From UBA4877 sp002399285 (GTDB taxonomy: Bacteria > Bacillota > Thermoanaerobacteria > Thermoanaerobacterales > UBA4877), in the NCBI GenBank assembly GCA_036771835.1, contig DAIPGN010000003.1:62001-126000 (forward strand): a stretch of DNA of 64,000 nt, in the 5' to 3' direction. The position numbers were made by a program, and so were the translations under genes. Position 1 is the stretch's first letter; every line of letters starts with the position of its first letter. Below are positions 8,865 to 17,661 of this stretch, in pieces. Under the pieces are notes generated by a model, which did not search any database, was not told the DNA's origin, and saw nothing but the letters and a program-made list of their open reading frames with translations.

Positions 8865-10259
8865 TCATGCGGTGTCGAACTTCGGCGCCGCCCTGTATAC
8901 TATCTGCATGACATTCACCGTAGAACCGTCCACCTTATACTTTTCGCTCAGCCTTACACCGACGACCCATACAAGTTCGTCACCGTCCACGACAATGGGA
9001 ATGGCATCCCTCTTTTCCCTGGGTATCTTTTCATCGATCAGCAATTCCTTCAGCTTCTTCGTTCCGGTCATGCCAAGCGGCGCTATCCTGTCGCCGGGCC
9101 GCCTGTTGCGCACGGCCAGGCCGTTTTTTACCTTATCGTAATCGATATATGCCGTCAGAGAATTATGATCTATTTCGATCTCATCCTTCGACAGCAGTTT
9201 TGCCGTGACCACCGCGCCGATATCGGGTAAAAACAATTCCTGTCCCTGCCGCATCTCATAATAAAACATGCCGACCTTTTTAATTTCATCGTTCCTGAAT
9301 ATTATTCTACCATAACTGACCTCCGCTGCCAAACCCCCGGGAAGATTTATGCTGCTGCCTGTCCGACACCCGCCGGCCAGGCCCACCACATCGTCTATAT
9401 GCTTCAGTTCCAGATTCAAATAGTCGCCCTTTAACAACTTGACCGCATACCTTATGACCCTATTCCTGACGGAGGGCCTCATCAAAAGCAGCTGCCGCAC
9501 ATCCACGGATACCCCGCCGTCCTCCGTACGTATACAATCTTTCGCCAATTTCCGCACGATATTATCAAAAAAATCTTCGTCATCCCGGAGAATGGACGCC
9601 GTCCTGGCAATAGAATCGATCAGGCCGGGATTCAGCGTTTCCATGCATGGGATCACTTTCAGCCGCACCCTATTCCTGTTGTAGATCTCCTCATAATTTG
9701 TCGCATCTATCCTCGGCTTTAAGCCGTTAGACCTTATATACTCCTCGATCTCCTCTCTGCTCACCTCGATAAGGGGTCTTATCACCCTGCCGTTCACAGG
9801 CCTTATGCCCACCAATCCGGTAGGCCCGCTGCCCCTTATGAGATGAAGGAGAAAGGTCTCGGCAAGATCATTCTTGTTATGGGCGACGGCGATCTTCTGA
9901 GCCTGCGTCTTGACCGCGACCTCGTCAAAGAATTCATATCTTATGTTTCTGCCCACCAGTTCGCATGAGAGGCCCGTATTTTCCGCGATCTCAGGCACAT
10001 TGACCTTGCGCATGAAAAACGGCAGATCCAGAATGCCGGCAGTCTCTTCGACAAACCTTGCATCCTCATCTGCCTCGTTACCTCGTATACCGTGATTTAT
10101 ATGGGCAACATAGAGATTCAGACCGAACTCTTCCCTCATGCCATAGAGTATATACAGCAGACACAATGAATCCGGCCCGCCCGATACTCCTACCACCACG
10201 CCGTCTCCGCTTTTCAGCATATCATACCGTTTGATAGTTGAGATAATCTTGTCCTCCAT
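8865..10259 (-). CDS. tilS: tRNA(Ile)-lysidine synthase
   Basis: A 464-residue N-type ATP pyrophosphatase that converts C34 of the CAU-anticodon tRNA-Ile to lysidine so that it reads AUA. The PP-loop SGGPDS is at 26-31, and HINHGIRG and AVAHNKNDLAET are the conserved substrate segments. The C-terminal TilS domain includes NRRPGDRIAPLG and KKLKELLID. Length is normal. Several AUA codons in this genome make the enzyme essential. Followed by hpt and ftsH. Confidence 0.96.
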   Translation of the reverse strand: MEDKIISTIKRYDMLKSGDGVVVGVSGGPDSLCLLYILYGMREEFGLNLYVAHINHGIRGNEADEDARFVEETAGILDLPFFMRKVNVPEIAENTGLSCELVGRNIRYEFFDEVAVKTQAQKIAVAHNKNDLAETFLLHLIRGSGPTGLVGIRPVNGRVIRPLIEVSREEIEEYIRSNGLKPRIDATNYEEIYNRNRVRLKVIPCMETLNPGLIDSIARTASILRDDEDFFDNIVRKLAKDCIRTEDGGVSVDVRQLLLMRPSVRNRVIRYAVKLLKGDYLNLELKHIDDVVGLAGGCRTGSSINLPGGLAAEVSYGRIIFRNDEIKKVGMFYYEMRQGQELFLPDIGAVVTAKLLSKDEIEIDHNSLTAYIDYDKVKNGLAVRNRRPGDRIAPLGMTGTKKLKELLIDEKIPREKRDAIPIVVDGDELVWVVGVRLSEKYKVDGSTVNVMQIVYRAAPKFDTA

Positions 10260-10268
10260 ATGCCACCC

Positions 10269-11135
10269 TCAAAACACATATATTATCACGCCTGTGAGGA
10301 AAATTATTCCGGCCGCCAGCGAGACGTTTATGCAGAGATCCGTTTTGTCCCGTCCGGCACGATCCCGCGACCCGCATATGCCCAAAAGGCCGTCGCGTAT
10401 TTCACAGAGTCCCGCCCGGCCGCTCAAACCCCTGGCCGCAAGGCTGCAGAGGGCAGGAGCGCGGCACCCGGACAGTCCCTTCAGCACCGCCGTGATATCC
10501 TGCCGCCTCATCATATCGTAATCGATGGGAAATAAGAGATTCACCGCAAGCATCATGATCTCGAACGACGCATATCCCTCGTCCGCTCTCCTCAGGCCGC
10601 AGTCCCAATAAGCCCGGTCATACATCGGGGTATATTCCCTTACCATGCCGCCGGTCTTTACCAGGCTTCCCATGTCTATAAGCCTAAGGCCGCCGCGTTT
10701 GACATCCAGCATGATGTTTTCCGGTTTAAGATCGGTGTAGATATAGCCGGTCTCGAAGAACTCCATGAATATTTCCGCCGTCAGAAGCGCGATGCCGGCA
10801 GCCGTACTTACATCCGCCGGCCTGGCCCTGATGGCCTCGGTCAAATTTTCCCCCTCTATATATTCTAATATTATATAGTGTTTGATATCATTATTCAATA
10901 CGAAATCGTCAATTTCATATGCCTCGGGCAAAAATTTTTTTCGGTTATCCTTTATAAACCTATATTCCCAGGTAATGCTCATCATGTCGCCGCTTATCTT
11001 CAAGCATCTCAGTCCGCCGCTCCCCGAGACAAGATAGGCAGCACCCACACCGCCCCGGCCCAACGGCCTTATCACGGTGTATGTGCTGCCGCTCCACAGC
11101 CCCTTTATCTTATGGCCTGGCAAAATGTCATCCAT
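10269..11135 (-). CDS. yabT: YabT-like membrane serine/threonine kinase
   Basis: A 288-residue Hanks-type kinase with a single C-terminal membrane helix at about 266-287. The glycine loop is GRGGVGAAYLV (26-36), catalytic Lys46, the catalytic loop YTDLKPEN with Asp135 and Asn140, and Asp154 in a DMG variant of DFG. In Bacillus, YabT is a sporulation kinase encoded between yabS and tilS; gene order here is identical, which is the main reason for the name. The catalytic loop has Tyr in place of the usual His of HRD. Targets here are unknown. Confidence 0.87.
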   Translation of the reverse strand: MDDILPGHKIKGLWSGSTYTVIRPLGRGGVGAAYLVSGSGGLRCLKISGDMMSITWEYRFIKDNRKKFLPEAYEIDDFVLNNDIKHYIILEYIEGENLTEAIRARPADVSTAAGIALLTAEIFMEFFETGYIYTDLKPENIMLDVKRGGLRLIDMGSLVKTGGMVREYTPMYDRAYWDCGLRRADEGYASFEIMMLAVNLLFPIDYDMMRRQDITAVLKGLSGCRAPALCSLAARGLSGRAGLCEIRDGLLGICGSRDRAGRDKTDLCINVSLAAGIIFLTGVIIYVF

Positions 11136-11141
11136 TTCAGC

Positions 11142-11837
11142 CTATACCATATACTCATATGCCAGGGGCTTTTCCTCCAAAAGCTCCGCCGCAAACTCGA
11201 TCGCCGCCGCAGTGGGAGTACCCCCGCGCGCGGCCACTTCGACGATCGTCCTTTCCAGCTCGCCTATATCGTCGGTAAAATCATTCAAAAGATACGGCTC
11301 GTTCCTCTCCGAAGGATAACACACCACCGCCACGCTGCTATTTCCCTTTCTGCCTTTAAGCGACTTCAAGAGCTCCGCCGCCCCGTGTTTGGCTTCGGCC
11401 ATCTTGTTCGCCATACTGCCGCTGGCATCCAATACCACCACCACCTTGAGACCGGCCTCATCCGTGAGCCTTTCTATAAAATCGACCACCTGGAACCGCA
11501 GCTCCGGATGGATCTCATCCACTCCCTTTTTCAATACCTCCTTGAGCTCCTTGTCCACCACCTCGGTCAGGGTATTGGCAACCGACGCCATGGTCGCGGT
11601 GGTGAGCGTCCTGCTCAGTTCATTCAGTCTTATTATATCCGCTACGCCGCCGCCCGACTGAGCTATCCCATTCACCTCGCTCAAGGCACTCTCCCTGCTG
11701 CCGTCTAAAATACCTATGGCGTTAACTATTATGCCGCTTCCATGCGCCTTTGCCGCGGCAGGGCACGGGTCGGCGCCGATGTTTGAACAGCCGTCCGTCA
11801 CAACATTGATCACCTTCATAGTAATATCAGATGACAT
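11142..11837 (-). CDS. yabS: YabS-like von Willebrand A domain protein
   Basis: A 231-residue soluble protein. The MIDAS metal site is DASGSM at 137-142 with the later Thr in GGTPT. The first 80 residues (VVTDGCSN, VNAIGI) look like the second half of another VWA domain, so the protein is one and a half domains. Its place between spoIIE and the YabT-like kinase matches Bacillus yabS, a sporulation-phase gene whose function is not established. AAGGAGG lies 6 bases before the ATG. Confidence 0.85.
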   Translation of the reverse strand: MSSDITMKVINVVTDGCSNIGADPCPAAAKAHGSGIIVNAIGILDGSRESALSEVNGIAQSGGGVADIIRLNELSRTLTTATMASVANTLTEVVDKELKEVLKKGVDEIHPELRFQVVDFIERLTDEAGLKVVVVLDASGSMANKMAEAKHGAAELLKSLKGRKGNSSVAVVCYPSERNEPYLLNDFTDDIGELERTIVEVAARGGTPTAAAIEFAAELLEEKPLAYEYMV

Positions 11838-11878
11838 AAAAATCCTCCTTATATGGTTTTTTTAATTAATAATCCCGG

Positions 11879-11934
11879 CAGGCCGTGACAAAATCGTGCA
11901 GCCGACAAAGCTAAGCGGCTTTGTCATCGGTCTG
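11879..11934. repeat. Short copy (56 bp) of the palindromic repeat family
   Basis: Begins CAGGCCGTGACAAAATCG and ends CATCGGTCTG. The middle CCGACAAAGC/GCGGCTTTGT forms a hairpin that replaces the core of the long copies. It lies between the spoIIE stop and the yabS start. Confidence 0.75.
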
Positions 11935-11969
11935 AATTAATTATTTCCATAATAAGGAGGTCATATACA

Positions 11970-14297
11970 TTATATCCATATCTTGGATACTACGACGGTC
12001 ATATCATCCTTCTGTTTTCCTCTCTTGAGTACCTCTATCATGATCCTTTCCGCCACGTCCTGAGGGTTGTTGGTATCCACCCCCATAATGATGTCCTGCA
12101 GGACCTTGTCCCTCTTATCGTCCTCTATGCTGTCTATAACGCCGTCGGTTATCATTATCAGCATATCTCCATCCGATGCGCTCTTGCCCACGGACAATAC
12201 GGATATGTCCTCCAGGGCTCCTGCGGGAAGATTCTCCCTTTTCAGCACCTCCACCGAATTCTTCTTCTTTATGTAGCTCACCGGCGCGCCCATTTTATAT
12301 GCCTCTATACCGCCCGTATATCTGTCTATTATGGAAATATCCAGAGTAGTGAACATGTCGTCCCGTGATTTTAAATTGAGTATGGAATTTATAGACCTTA
12401 TCGTAATATCCTCCGTAAATCCGGAATTCATGAATTTCTCCAGCAGTCCGACGGCAGTGCTGCTGATGATGCCGGCCTCCTTGCCCGTCCCCATGCCGTC
12501 GCTCACGGCCACCATATACCTGCCGCCGGACAGCTCCGAAAAGATGAAATTGTCCCCGCTGCCGTTGTGCTCCAATGCCGTATGCGCAACTCCCGTGGTC
12601 ACATTATATGTTTCCTTCTCCGTCAGGGTTATCATGCAGGAATTCTCCCTGCCGTCCAACATGCACACGTCGTCCTTTCTCCTGTATTCCCTTCCCATTA
12701 TCTTCGATACCAACGGTTCTATTTTCCTCGCACACTCCGCTCTGCCGAAGCAGGCCTCGCGCTTTATGAAGATCTCATATTTCCCCTCCCCATTCTCCAG
12801 CACGATCACCTCGTCGGCCACGACGCCGTTCTTATCCAGCTCGGCAAATATCTGTTCTTCCAGATCCTCGCGGAAATTGTCCTTCGCCTTGATCGTCTCG
12901 GCAAGGTTTCCCACTATGCCGCCGAGACTCCTCAGCTGGTCGGATACTATCATCTGGCTCTCGTCCAGACGCTTCTGCCACACGGAATTCAGCATGTAGA
13001 AATCATAGAGGTCATTGACTTCCTCTATCATGGCATTTAAGTGTATGCACCTGTTTGCAGGCGCATTGGCCTGGCCGACCTCACCCTTAAGTTCCAGCAT
13101 GGTTATCATGTCAAAAATAAATTGGTAGGTGTAATAAAAATCTTTGCCCCAGCATTGGCTGCGCTTGATACAATCGGAGCAGACGTCGTCCGCGGTCCTC
13201 TCGATGACCTTGGAAATGTCATTTTGGGCCGGCACCGAGTTTTTGGCACCGTCAAACACGGCCGCCAGCTCATTCATTACGCCCGCCATGTCCTTCAGCC
13301 TGGTAAATATGATCTCCTTGGTATTCGAAGCAAATTTCCTGTTGTATTTAAACCTCTGCATATTCCTGCTTATATAAAAGCTCATAGCCTTTATGAGTCC
13401 CGGCGGTATCAAAAAGCATACCAGGCCGGAGATAGCGAGCTCCTTGAAATATATGGACATGGTATAGCCCGCCAGCTTGTCCAGCAGAAAATAGGAGATG
13501 AAAGCTCCGCCGACGGAACCTATCATCCCCAGTCCGCAGAATGCACCGGCCAGAAGCCCCGTGAGTGAAAACATAAGGCCGGTCGAGGAAGTGACCGAAC
13601 CCGTTATCTGGGTGACCACGGCCAGCAGCACGCCCACTGAAGCTCCCGCTTCCAGCCCCCCCGCATAGGCTATTATTATCAGTCCCGATATGGCTGCGAT
13701 CACCCACAGCGAAAGGTCCCGTATCTCTATGCCCTTAAGACTGACTATTATAAGGCCGTAGGTTATCCCTATGGACAGTATTTCCTCCTTGCTCAGGTAA
13801 TGCCGCGATTTACTTCCCTCCACAACGCCCAGCGTGAGGTCGAATATGAAGACCATGGAAAACACTATGATGGATTCTAAGGTTACCAAGATGAGATCGT
13901 ACAATATATGACCCGTGACAATATAAAACGCCGCTCCCACGGCCATCACGCAGCAAGCCGCAACGACAGCCCGTCCGATCGCCTTTAAAGCGGGTTTTAC
14001 AAAATACAGAGCAGCCGACAAGGCCGCATATGTAGCCACATATCTTATGGTGTTGGGATGGCTGCCCAGACTCAGCAAACCTATGATGCACGGAAGAGAA
14101 AATATCACATATTTCCTGTTCCTTCCGGCAACGCTTGCGACATAGGCCAGGCCAAACGGAAAACTTCCGTAAAACACGCCCGCTCTTCCAAGAAAGAAAC
14201 CCATGACGGCCAAAAGTATAAAATCCCTGAAGAACTCCTTAGTATTAAAAATACTCTTAGTATCTGCCCTATGTCTCTGCACATTATCTGCATACAT
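11970..14297 (-). CDS. spoIIE: Stage II sporulation protein E (membrane PP2C phosphatase)
   Basis: A 775-residue protein with an N-terminal block of about ten membrane helices (residues 25-310), a central region that contacts FtsZ and oligomerises, and a C-terminal PP2C phosphatase with VSDGMGTGKEA near 600 and ITDGVID near 725. It dephosphorylates SpoIIAA to release sigma-F in the forespore. A central cluster of cysteines (CSDCIKRSQCW) is present. GGAGGGG is 6 bases before the ATG at 14297; the ATG at 14312 is itself part of that site. Gene order with yabS and yabT supports the call. Confidence 0.96.
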   Translation of the reverse strand: MYADNVQRHRADTKSIFNTKEFFRDFILLAVMGFFLGRAGVFYGSFPFGLAYVASVAGRNRKYVIFSLPCIIGLLSLGSHPNTIRYVATYAALSAALYFVKPALKAIGRAVVAACCVMAVGAAFYIVTGHILYDLILVTLESIIVFSMVFIFDLTLGVVEGSKSRHYLSKEEILSIGITYGLIIVSLKGIEIRDLSLWVIAAISGLIIIAYAGGLEAGASVGVLLAVVTQITGSVTSSTGLMFSLTGLLAGAFCGLGMIGSVGGAFISYFLLDKLAGYTMSIYFKELAISGLVCFLIPPGLIKAMSFYISRNMQRFKYNRKFASNTKEIIFTRLKDMAGVMNELAAVFDGAKNSVPAQNDISKVIERTADDVCSDCIKRSQCWGKDFYYTYQFIFDMITMLELKGEVGQANAPANRCIHLNAMIEEVNDLYDFYMLNSVWQKRLDESQMIVSDQLRSLGGIVGNLAETIKAKDNFREDLEEQIFAELDKNGVVADEVIVLENGEGKYEIFIKREACFGRAECARKIEPLVSKIMGREYRRKDDVCMLDGRENSCMITLTEKETYNVTTGVAHTALEHNGSGDNFIFSELSGGRYMVAVSDGMGTGKEAGIISSTAVGLLEKFMNSGFTEDITIRSINSILNLKSRDDMFTTLDISIIDRYTGGIEAYKMGAPVSYIKKKNSVEVLKRENLPAGALEDISVLSVGKSASDGDMLIMITDGVIDSIEDDKRDKVLQDIIMGVDTNNPQDVAERIMIEVLKRGKQKDDMTVVVSKIWI

Positions 14298-14318
14298 GGC
14301 GATCCCCTCCATAGGAAA

Positions 14319-14351
14319 ATTATACCAATTAATGGAGGGACAATTTGTAAA
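14319..14351 (-). promoter_or_regulatory. Spo0A-type sigma-A promoter of spoIIE
   Basis: On the minus strand TTTACA (14351-14346) and TATAAT (14324-14319) are separated by 21 bases, not 17. Bacillus spoIIE has the same abnormal 21-base spacing and needs Spo0A~P. A TGTCAAA at 14384-14378, one change from the 0A box TGTCGAA, lies 26 bases upstream of the -35. Confidence 0.65.
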
Positions 14352-14383
14352 TATTTGGTATCAAATCAAAAGTATATTTTGAC

Positions 14384-14410
14384 AAAAAAAGACACACCGT
14401 GTGGTGTGTC
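14384..14410 (-). terminator. Terminator of the opine dehydrogenase/B12 operon
   Basis: On the minus strand GACACACC-ACAC-GGTGTGTC is a perfect 8-pair stem followed by seven T. The T tract overlaps the 0A-like box of the spoIIE promoter. Confidence 0.88.
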
Positions 14411-14430
14411 ACAGGTTATAGGGAAACCGG

Positions 14431-14574
14431 CAGACAGTGACAAATCGTGCAAGGCAAGGCGGCAAACCTGCAAAAAACCAAGCATACTAGAACGTATGTG
14501 ACTGCAATTTACAGGCACAGCCAACGCAGCAAGCAAAATAAATTTTGCGGTTGCGCGAGATTGGCATCTGTCTG
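14431..14574. repeat. Long copy (144 bp) of the palindromic repeat family
   Basis: Very similar to the copies at 51580 and 60328. Contains the GTGACAAATCGTGCAAGGCA left arm, a CATAC/GTATG inner hairpin and a TTGCGCGAG right arm ending CTGTCTG. It fills the space between the stop codon of the B12 protein (3 bases away) and its terminator. Confidence 0.8.
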
Positions 14575-14577
14575 AAT

Positions 14578-16224
14578 TTACGCTGCAAAGGCTGCATCCA
14601 TAATCCTGTTTATCCTCTCTTCTTCCGTAAGGACCCTGCCGTTCTCCTCGTCATAGGCATACATCGCGCCGTTTACCAGCCTCGTCGTGATGGTGCCGCT
14701 GGCCAGTTTATTGCCTCTCAGATGAGGTGCGTCAAGGATGCCCATCTTTATCGCATCGGCGATCACGGTGGGATCGGACAGCGGATCTATGCTGTCTCCG
14801 CCTATGGCCTCGATGGCTCCCAGTATAGTCTGGGCCTCGGATATCAACATGTCCTTCCTCATCATTATCTCCCTGTCCGCAGTCACATCGGGCGCTCCCT
14901 GCAGATAGTTCTTTATTACGCCCCTGGCTATCCTGGCGCTCTCTATCACGTCCTCCGGAGTCGCGGCATGGTGAGCCTCGCAGAATCCCACCACGTGGTA
15001 GATGTGGGGCCTTATAGCCATCGCCGTATAACATGATGCCGCAAGCTGCCCCTTCGCCATGGAAAGGTCCGTGGGGAAGCTGGCCAGGCCGGCCCGCGCC
15101 TGCCTGAAGGTCGTAAAGCTGTCGTCATGCAGGGACTCCACCATCTCAATGGCGGCAAACATCTTGGCCAGGTCCATCTTGGGAAATTCATTGGGCGGCA
15201 GGTTGAACATATATTGAGCCACATAGTGCTTGATGCCCATCTTCTTGGCATTGTAAGCGGCCAGATAAGAGGCCGCCACATATATGGCGTCGTGAGCGTC
15301 CCTCAGGCCCCAATGGTGCGCTTCGTTCGCCTCAAGGGGAATCCCCCTCCCGCCGTGCCATCTCATCAGCTGTTGATTCTCACTTATGGAGGTTATAAGG
15401 TCCCTCGGCCCCCGGCCGTCCAGCTGATTGTACCAGCACAGAGGCACGGCCGCCCAGGCGTTGTATATGGTCTTGAGCAGCATATCCGCCATCTCAAACA
15501 CATCGTTGGTGCCGCTGTAGCAGCGAAGCAGAGGATAATTTCCCGTCCGCGAGTGTTCATACAGAGCAGCAAAATCCTCCTCGGTACGGAGCGGAGCTCC
15601 GCCTGCGCCGTCCATGGTATGATCCATCTTCTCCGGCTCAAAGAAATGTTCCTGCGCATTCTGGTCGGGAGCTATGGATATCACGTCCAACGCCTTGGAC
15701 TCGGCTATCTTATATACCCCTTCTATGGTAGCATTCAGATCGGGGAGCCCAAAATGGTGCCTTAATATCGGGAAGGGATACTTGCTCTCTATCCTGCCCA
15801 GCAGATCCTGGGGATAGAGCTCTCTTCCCGTTTTCTTTCCGGTAATGCCCTTGAGATACATGATGGTGTCGTCCATATCCTCGGTACCGTCGAACACCCT
15901 CTCGAAGATACCGCTGTTCCTCGCGGCCTCACCCGTGGGCTGTGTTCCGCCGAATGTCCATTTTATATTTTCAAGCCCGTATTCTTTGATGCCCAAACTT
16001 ATTTTGTCCAGCAAAGCCGGCAGTGCGGAAGGAGTCAGCCTATAGCTCAGGCCGACCATATAGGGGCTGTGCTCCGTCACAGCTTCAAGCACTCTTTCCG
16101 GCGATACGGCGGTCCCAAGAAACATTGTCTCATAACCTTGTTCTTCAGCCAGCTTCAAAAAATTCATTATCCCCGCCACATGAACGTCATTTCCAAGAGC
16201 TGCCGCTATTATGAGCTTTCTCAC
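14578..16224 (-). CDS. Cobalamin-dependent mutase-like protein with N-terminal B12 domain
   Basis: A 548-residue protein. Residues 1-125 are a cobalamin-binding domain with the base-off motif Asp13-x-His15-x-x-Gly18. The rest looks like the TIM-barrel of the glutamate mutase E / methylaspartate mutase superfamily, with RWHGGRGIPLEANEAHHWG in the middle; this assignment is from general resemblance and is not certain. No PLP-lysine motif of the aminomutases was recognised. The GTG start overlaps the upstream dehydrogenase stop (GTGA) and follows AAGGAG, so the two are translated together. The reaction is unknown. It lies under tandem c-di-AMP riboswitches. Confidence 0.7.
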   Translation of the reverse strand: MRKLIIAAALGNDVHVAGIMNFLKLAEEQGYETMFLGTAVSPERVLEAVTEHSPYMVGLSYRLTPSALPALLDKISLGIKEYGLENIKWTFGGTQPTGEAARNSGIFERVFDGTEDMDDTIMYLKGITGKKTGRELYPQDLLGRIESKYPFPILRHHFGLPDLNATIEGVYKIAESKALDVISIAPDQNAQEHFFEPEKMDHTMDGAGGAPLRTEEDFAALYEHSRTGNYPLLRCYSGTNDVFEMADMLLKTIYNAWAAVPLCWYNQLDGRGPRDLITSISENQQLMRWHGGRGIPLEANEAHHWGLRDAHDAIYVAASYLAAYNAKKMGIKHYVAQYMFNLPPNEFPKMDLAKMFAAIEMVESLHDDSFTTFRQARAGLASFPTDLSMAKGQLAASCYTAMAIRPHIYHVVGFCEAHHAATPEDVIESARIARGVIKNYLQGAPDVTADREIMMRKDMLISEAQTILGAIEAIGGDSIDPLSDPTVIADAIKMGILDAPHLRGNKLASGTITTRLVNGAMYAYDEENGRVLTEEERINRIMDAAFAA

Positions 16225-17321
16225 AGCACAGCACTCCTTTCTTCAACATAATTGCCCTCTGCATAGGATAGGATCTCGTCCCTCGTAAGACCGTCCAATC
16301 CCAATCTCCTTACGTTCCTCCCGTTCTCCCAGTAGTCCACGCCGTGCATGCTCGAAGCAAGCTGTATCACGGCTTTGATCGTCGGCGTCTCAGCGTCCGC
16401 CTCTTCGCCCAGCGAGGCTATGGGAACAAGGCTGTTGGGTACGTCCTCAAATATATATCTCGTATTGAGCGTCGTGGGCGCCTTGATCCCCTTATAGCCT
16501 TTTGCATTCTGTATGGCTTCGTAGAGGTTACCGCCCTTCACTCCGTATGTTTCGTACATCCAATTTATAGCGGACGGGACCGTTATGCCAAAGGCCCTCG
16601 CCACACGCAGCCTTTCCATATCTATCTTCTCCAGCACCGCGGCCACCGATGGGGAAATACCCTCCAGATAGTATTCAAATCCGTCCGCATCGGTCTCTAT
16701 CCGTCCCGCATTGAGCAGCGTGGGCGTGGGATGAAAGACGGCCCCGATATTGTTCAGGCTGGTCTCAAGCACATTCTTGGCCGGCACAAACTGCGGGTAA
16801 GCCATGTTTATCTTTTCCAGTGCAGGCCACACGCTGTATGACGGAATGGTCGCAAAGTACACCACGTTCTTAACGCTGTTTATCCTTACGACGCACGGCC
16901 GCACCTCCCTGCAGGCATATATCAGCGTCTCCGCTTCCCCTATGACCACGTCGGCCGTTACGCCGAGCTGCCGGAATATGTTGCCGAATTCCAACGCTCC
17001 CCCGGTCCTGCCGGGATTTAAGGCGACCACCTGGCCGTCCTCCAGATAGGGGGCCATCGCATAGGCAATGTCCCTGTGCCCCGAAGCGGGAACGGTCACC
17101 ATTATGACGTCCGCGCCCTCTATAGCTTCTCTCATGTCCGACGTGAGGAAAGGCTCGCCGCGGCCCTCGACCTCCCCCTCTAAAATAATGCATCCATTTT
17201 TCCTTATGCTCTCTATCTTTTCCGGTGACCTGTTGTATAGCGCCACATCGAAACCCATCATGGAGAGATGGGCAGCCATGGCCTGGCCGCCGTTTCCGGC
17301 GCCTATTACGGCAAACTTCAT
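16221..17321 (-). CDS. Opine/octopine-type NAD(P) dehydrogenase
   Basis: A 366-residue two-domain dehydrogenase of the octopine/nopaline dehydrogenase family. Rossmann motif GAGNGG at 7-12 and Arg31 after the second strand (YNRSPEKI); catalytic-domain His197 in FHPTPTLLNAGRIE, the conserved His of opine dehydrogenases. Known members reduce an imine formed from an amino acid and a keto acid; others reduce simple 2-oxo acids. The substrate here is unknown. First gene of a two-gene operon, with the second riboswitch ending only about 18 bases before its ATG, next to the AAAGGGG ribosome site. Confidence 0.85.
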   Translation of the reverse strand: MKFAVIGAGNGGQAMAAHLSMMGFDVALYNRSPEKIESIRKNGCIILEGEVEGRGEPFLTSDMREAIEGADVIMVTVPASGHRDIAYAMAPYLEDGQVVALNPGRTGGALEFGNIFRQLGVTADVVIGEAETLIYACREVRPCVVRINSVKNVVYFATIPSYSVWPALEKINMAYPQFVPAKNVLETSLNNIGAVFHPTPTLLNAGRIETDADGFEYYLEGISPSVAAVLEKIDMERLRVARAFGITVPSAINWMYETYGVKGGNLYEAIQNAKGYKGIKAPTTLNTRYIFEDVPNSLVPIASLGEEADAETPTIKAVIQLASSMHGVDYWENGRNVRRLGLDGLTRDEILSYAEGNYVEERSAVL

Positions 17322-17338
17322 AAACCATTACCCCTTTC

Positions 17339-17445
17339 TACGCTTACGAGGTTAGCTGACGGGTTAGGGCTGAAAGAGCTGCCCATCCTTGCGGACTCAC
17401 CCCTATTGATCGGTTCCCCCGCTCCCTTAAAGGGATTGAGCGGTT
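17339..17445 (-). ncRNA. c-di-AMP riboswitch (ydaO/yuaA), gene-proximal copy
   Basis: Read on the minus strand it has the family landmarks in order: CCGCT P1 strand, AATCC, GGGGGAACC, GGGGTGA, a variable hairpin, CTTTCAGCCCTAACCCG, then TCAGCTAACCTCGTAAGCG closing P1. No terminator lies between it and the dehydrogenase gene. TCCCTTT in its 5' part can pair with the AAAGGGG ribosome site just beyond P1, so control of translation is plausible. Confidence 0.93.
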
Positions 17446-17454
17446 TTTATAATA

Positions 17455-17538
17455 TTATTTAATTGGCATATATTGGATAATTGATAGTAAAATAAAAACT
17501 ATGGAGAATAAAGCGGCTCTATAGCTTTCTCCTCTTCC
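17455..17538 (-). terminator. Expression platform after the distal riboswitch
   Basis: On the minus strand GGAGAA...AGC pairs imperfectly with GCTTTATTCTCC and is followed by ATAGTTTTTATTTT. This is what a riboswitch-controlled terminator would look like; the rest of the stretch down to the proximal riboswitch is AT-rich. A 61-codon open frame here is an artefact of the riboswitch sequence. Confidence 0.6.
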
Positions 17539-17645
17539 AATGCTTACGAGGTTAGCTGGCGGGTTAGGGCTGAAAGAGTTGCCCTTCCTTACGGATACAC
17601 CCCAATTGATCGGTTCCCCCGTTCCTGAAGGATTCAGCATACGTA
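17539..17645 (-). ncRNA. c-di-AMP riboswitch (ydaO/yuaA), distal copy
   Basis: Second full copy about 95 bases upstream of the first. It has TATGCT/AGCATT as P1, GAATCC, GGGGGAACC, GGGGTG, CTTTCAGCCCTAACCCG and CAGCTAACCTCGTAAGC. The loops differ from the proximal copy while the core is retained, so it is an established second aptamer rather than a recent duplication. A terminator-like hairpin follows it. Confidence 0.93.
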
Positions 17646-17661
17646 TTGAACTATTGGCTAT

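Noticed and set aside
17455..17640. 61-codon open frame on the minus strand
   Set aside because: It lies inside the distal riboswitch and its expression platform and has no ribosome site.
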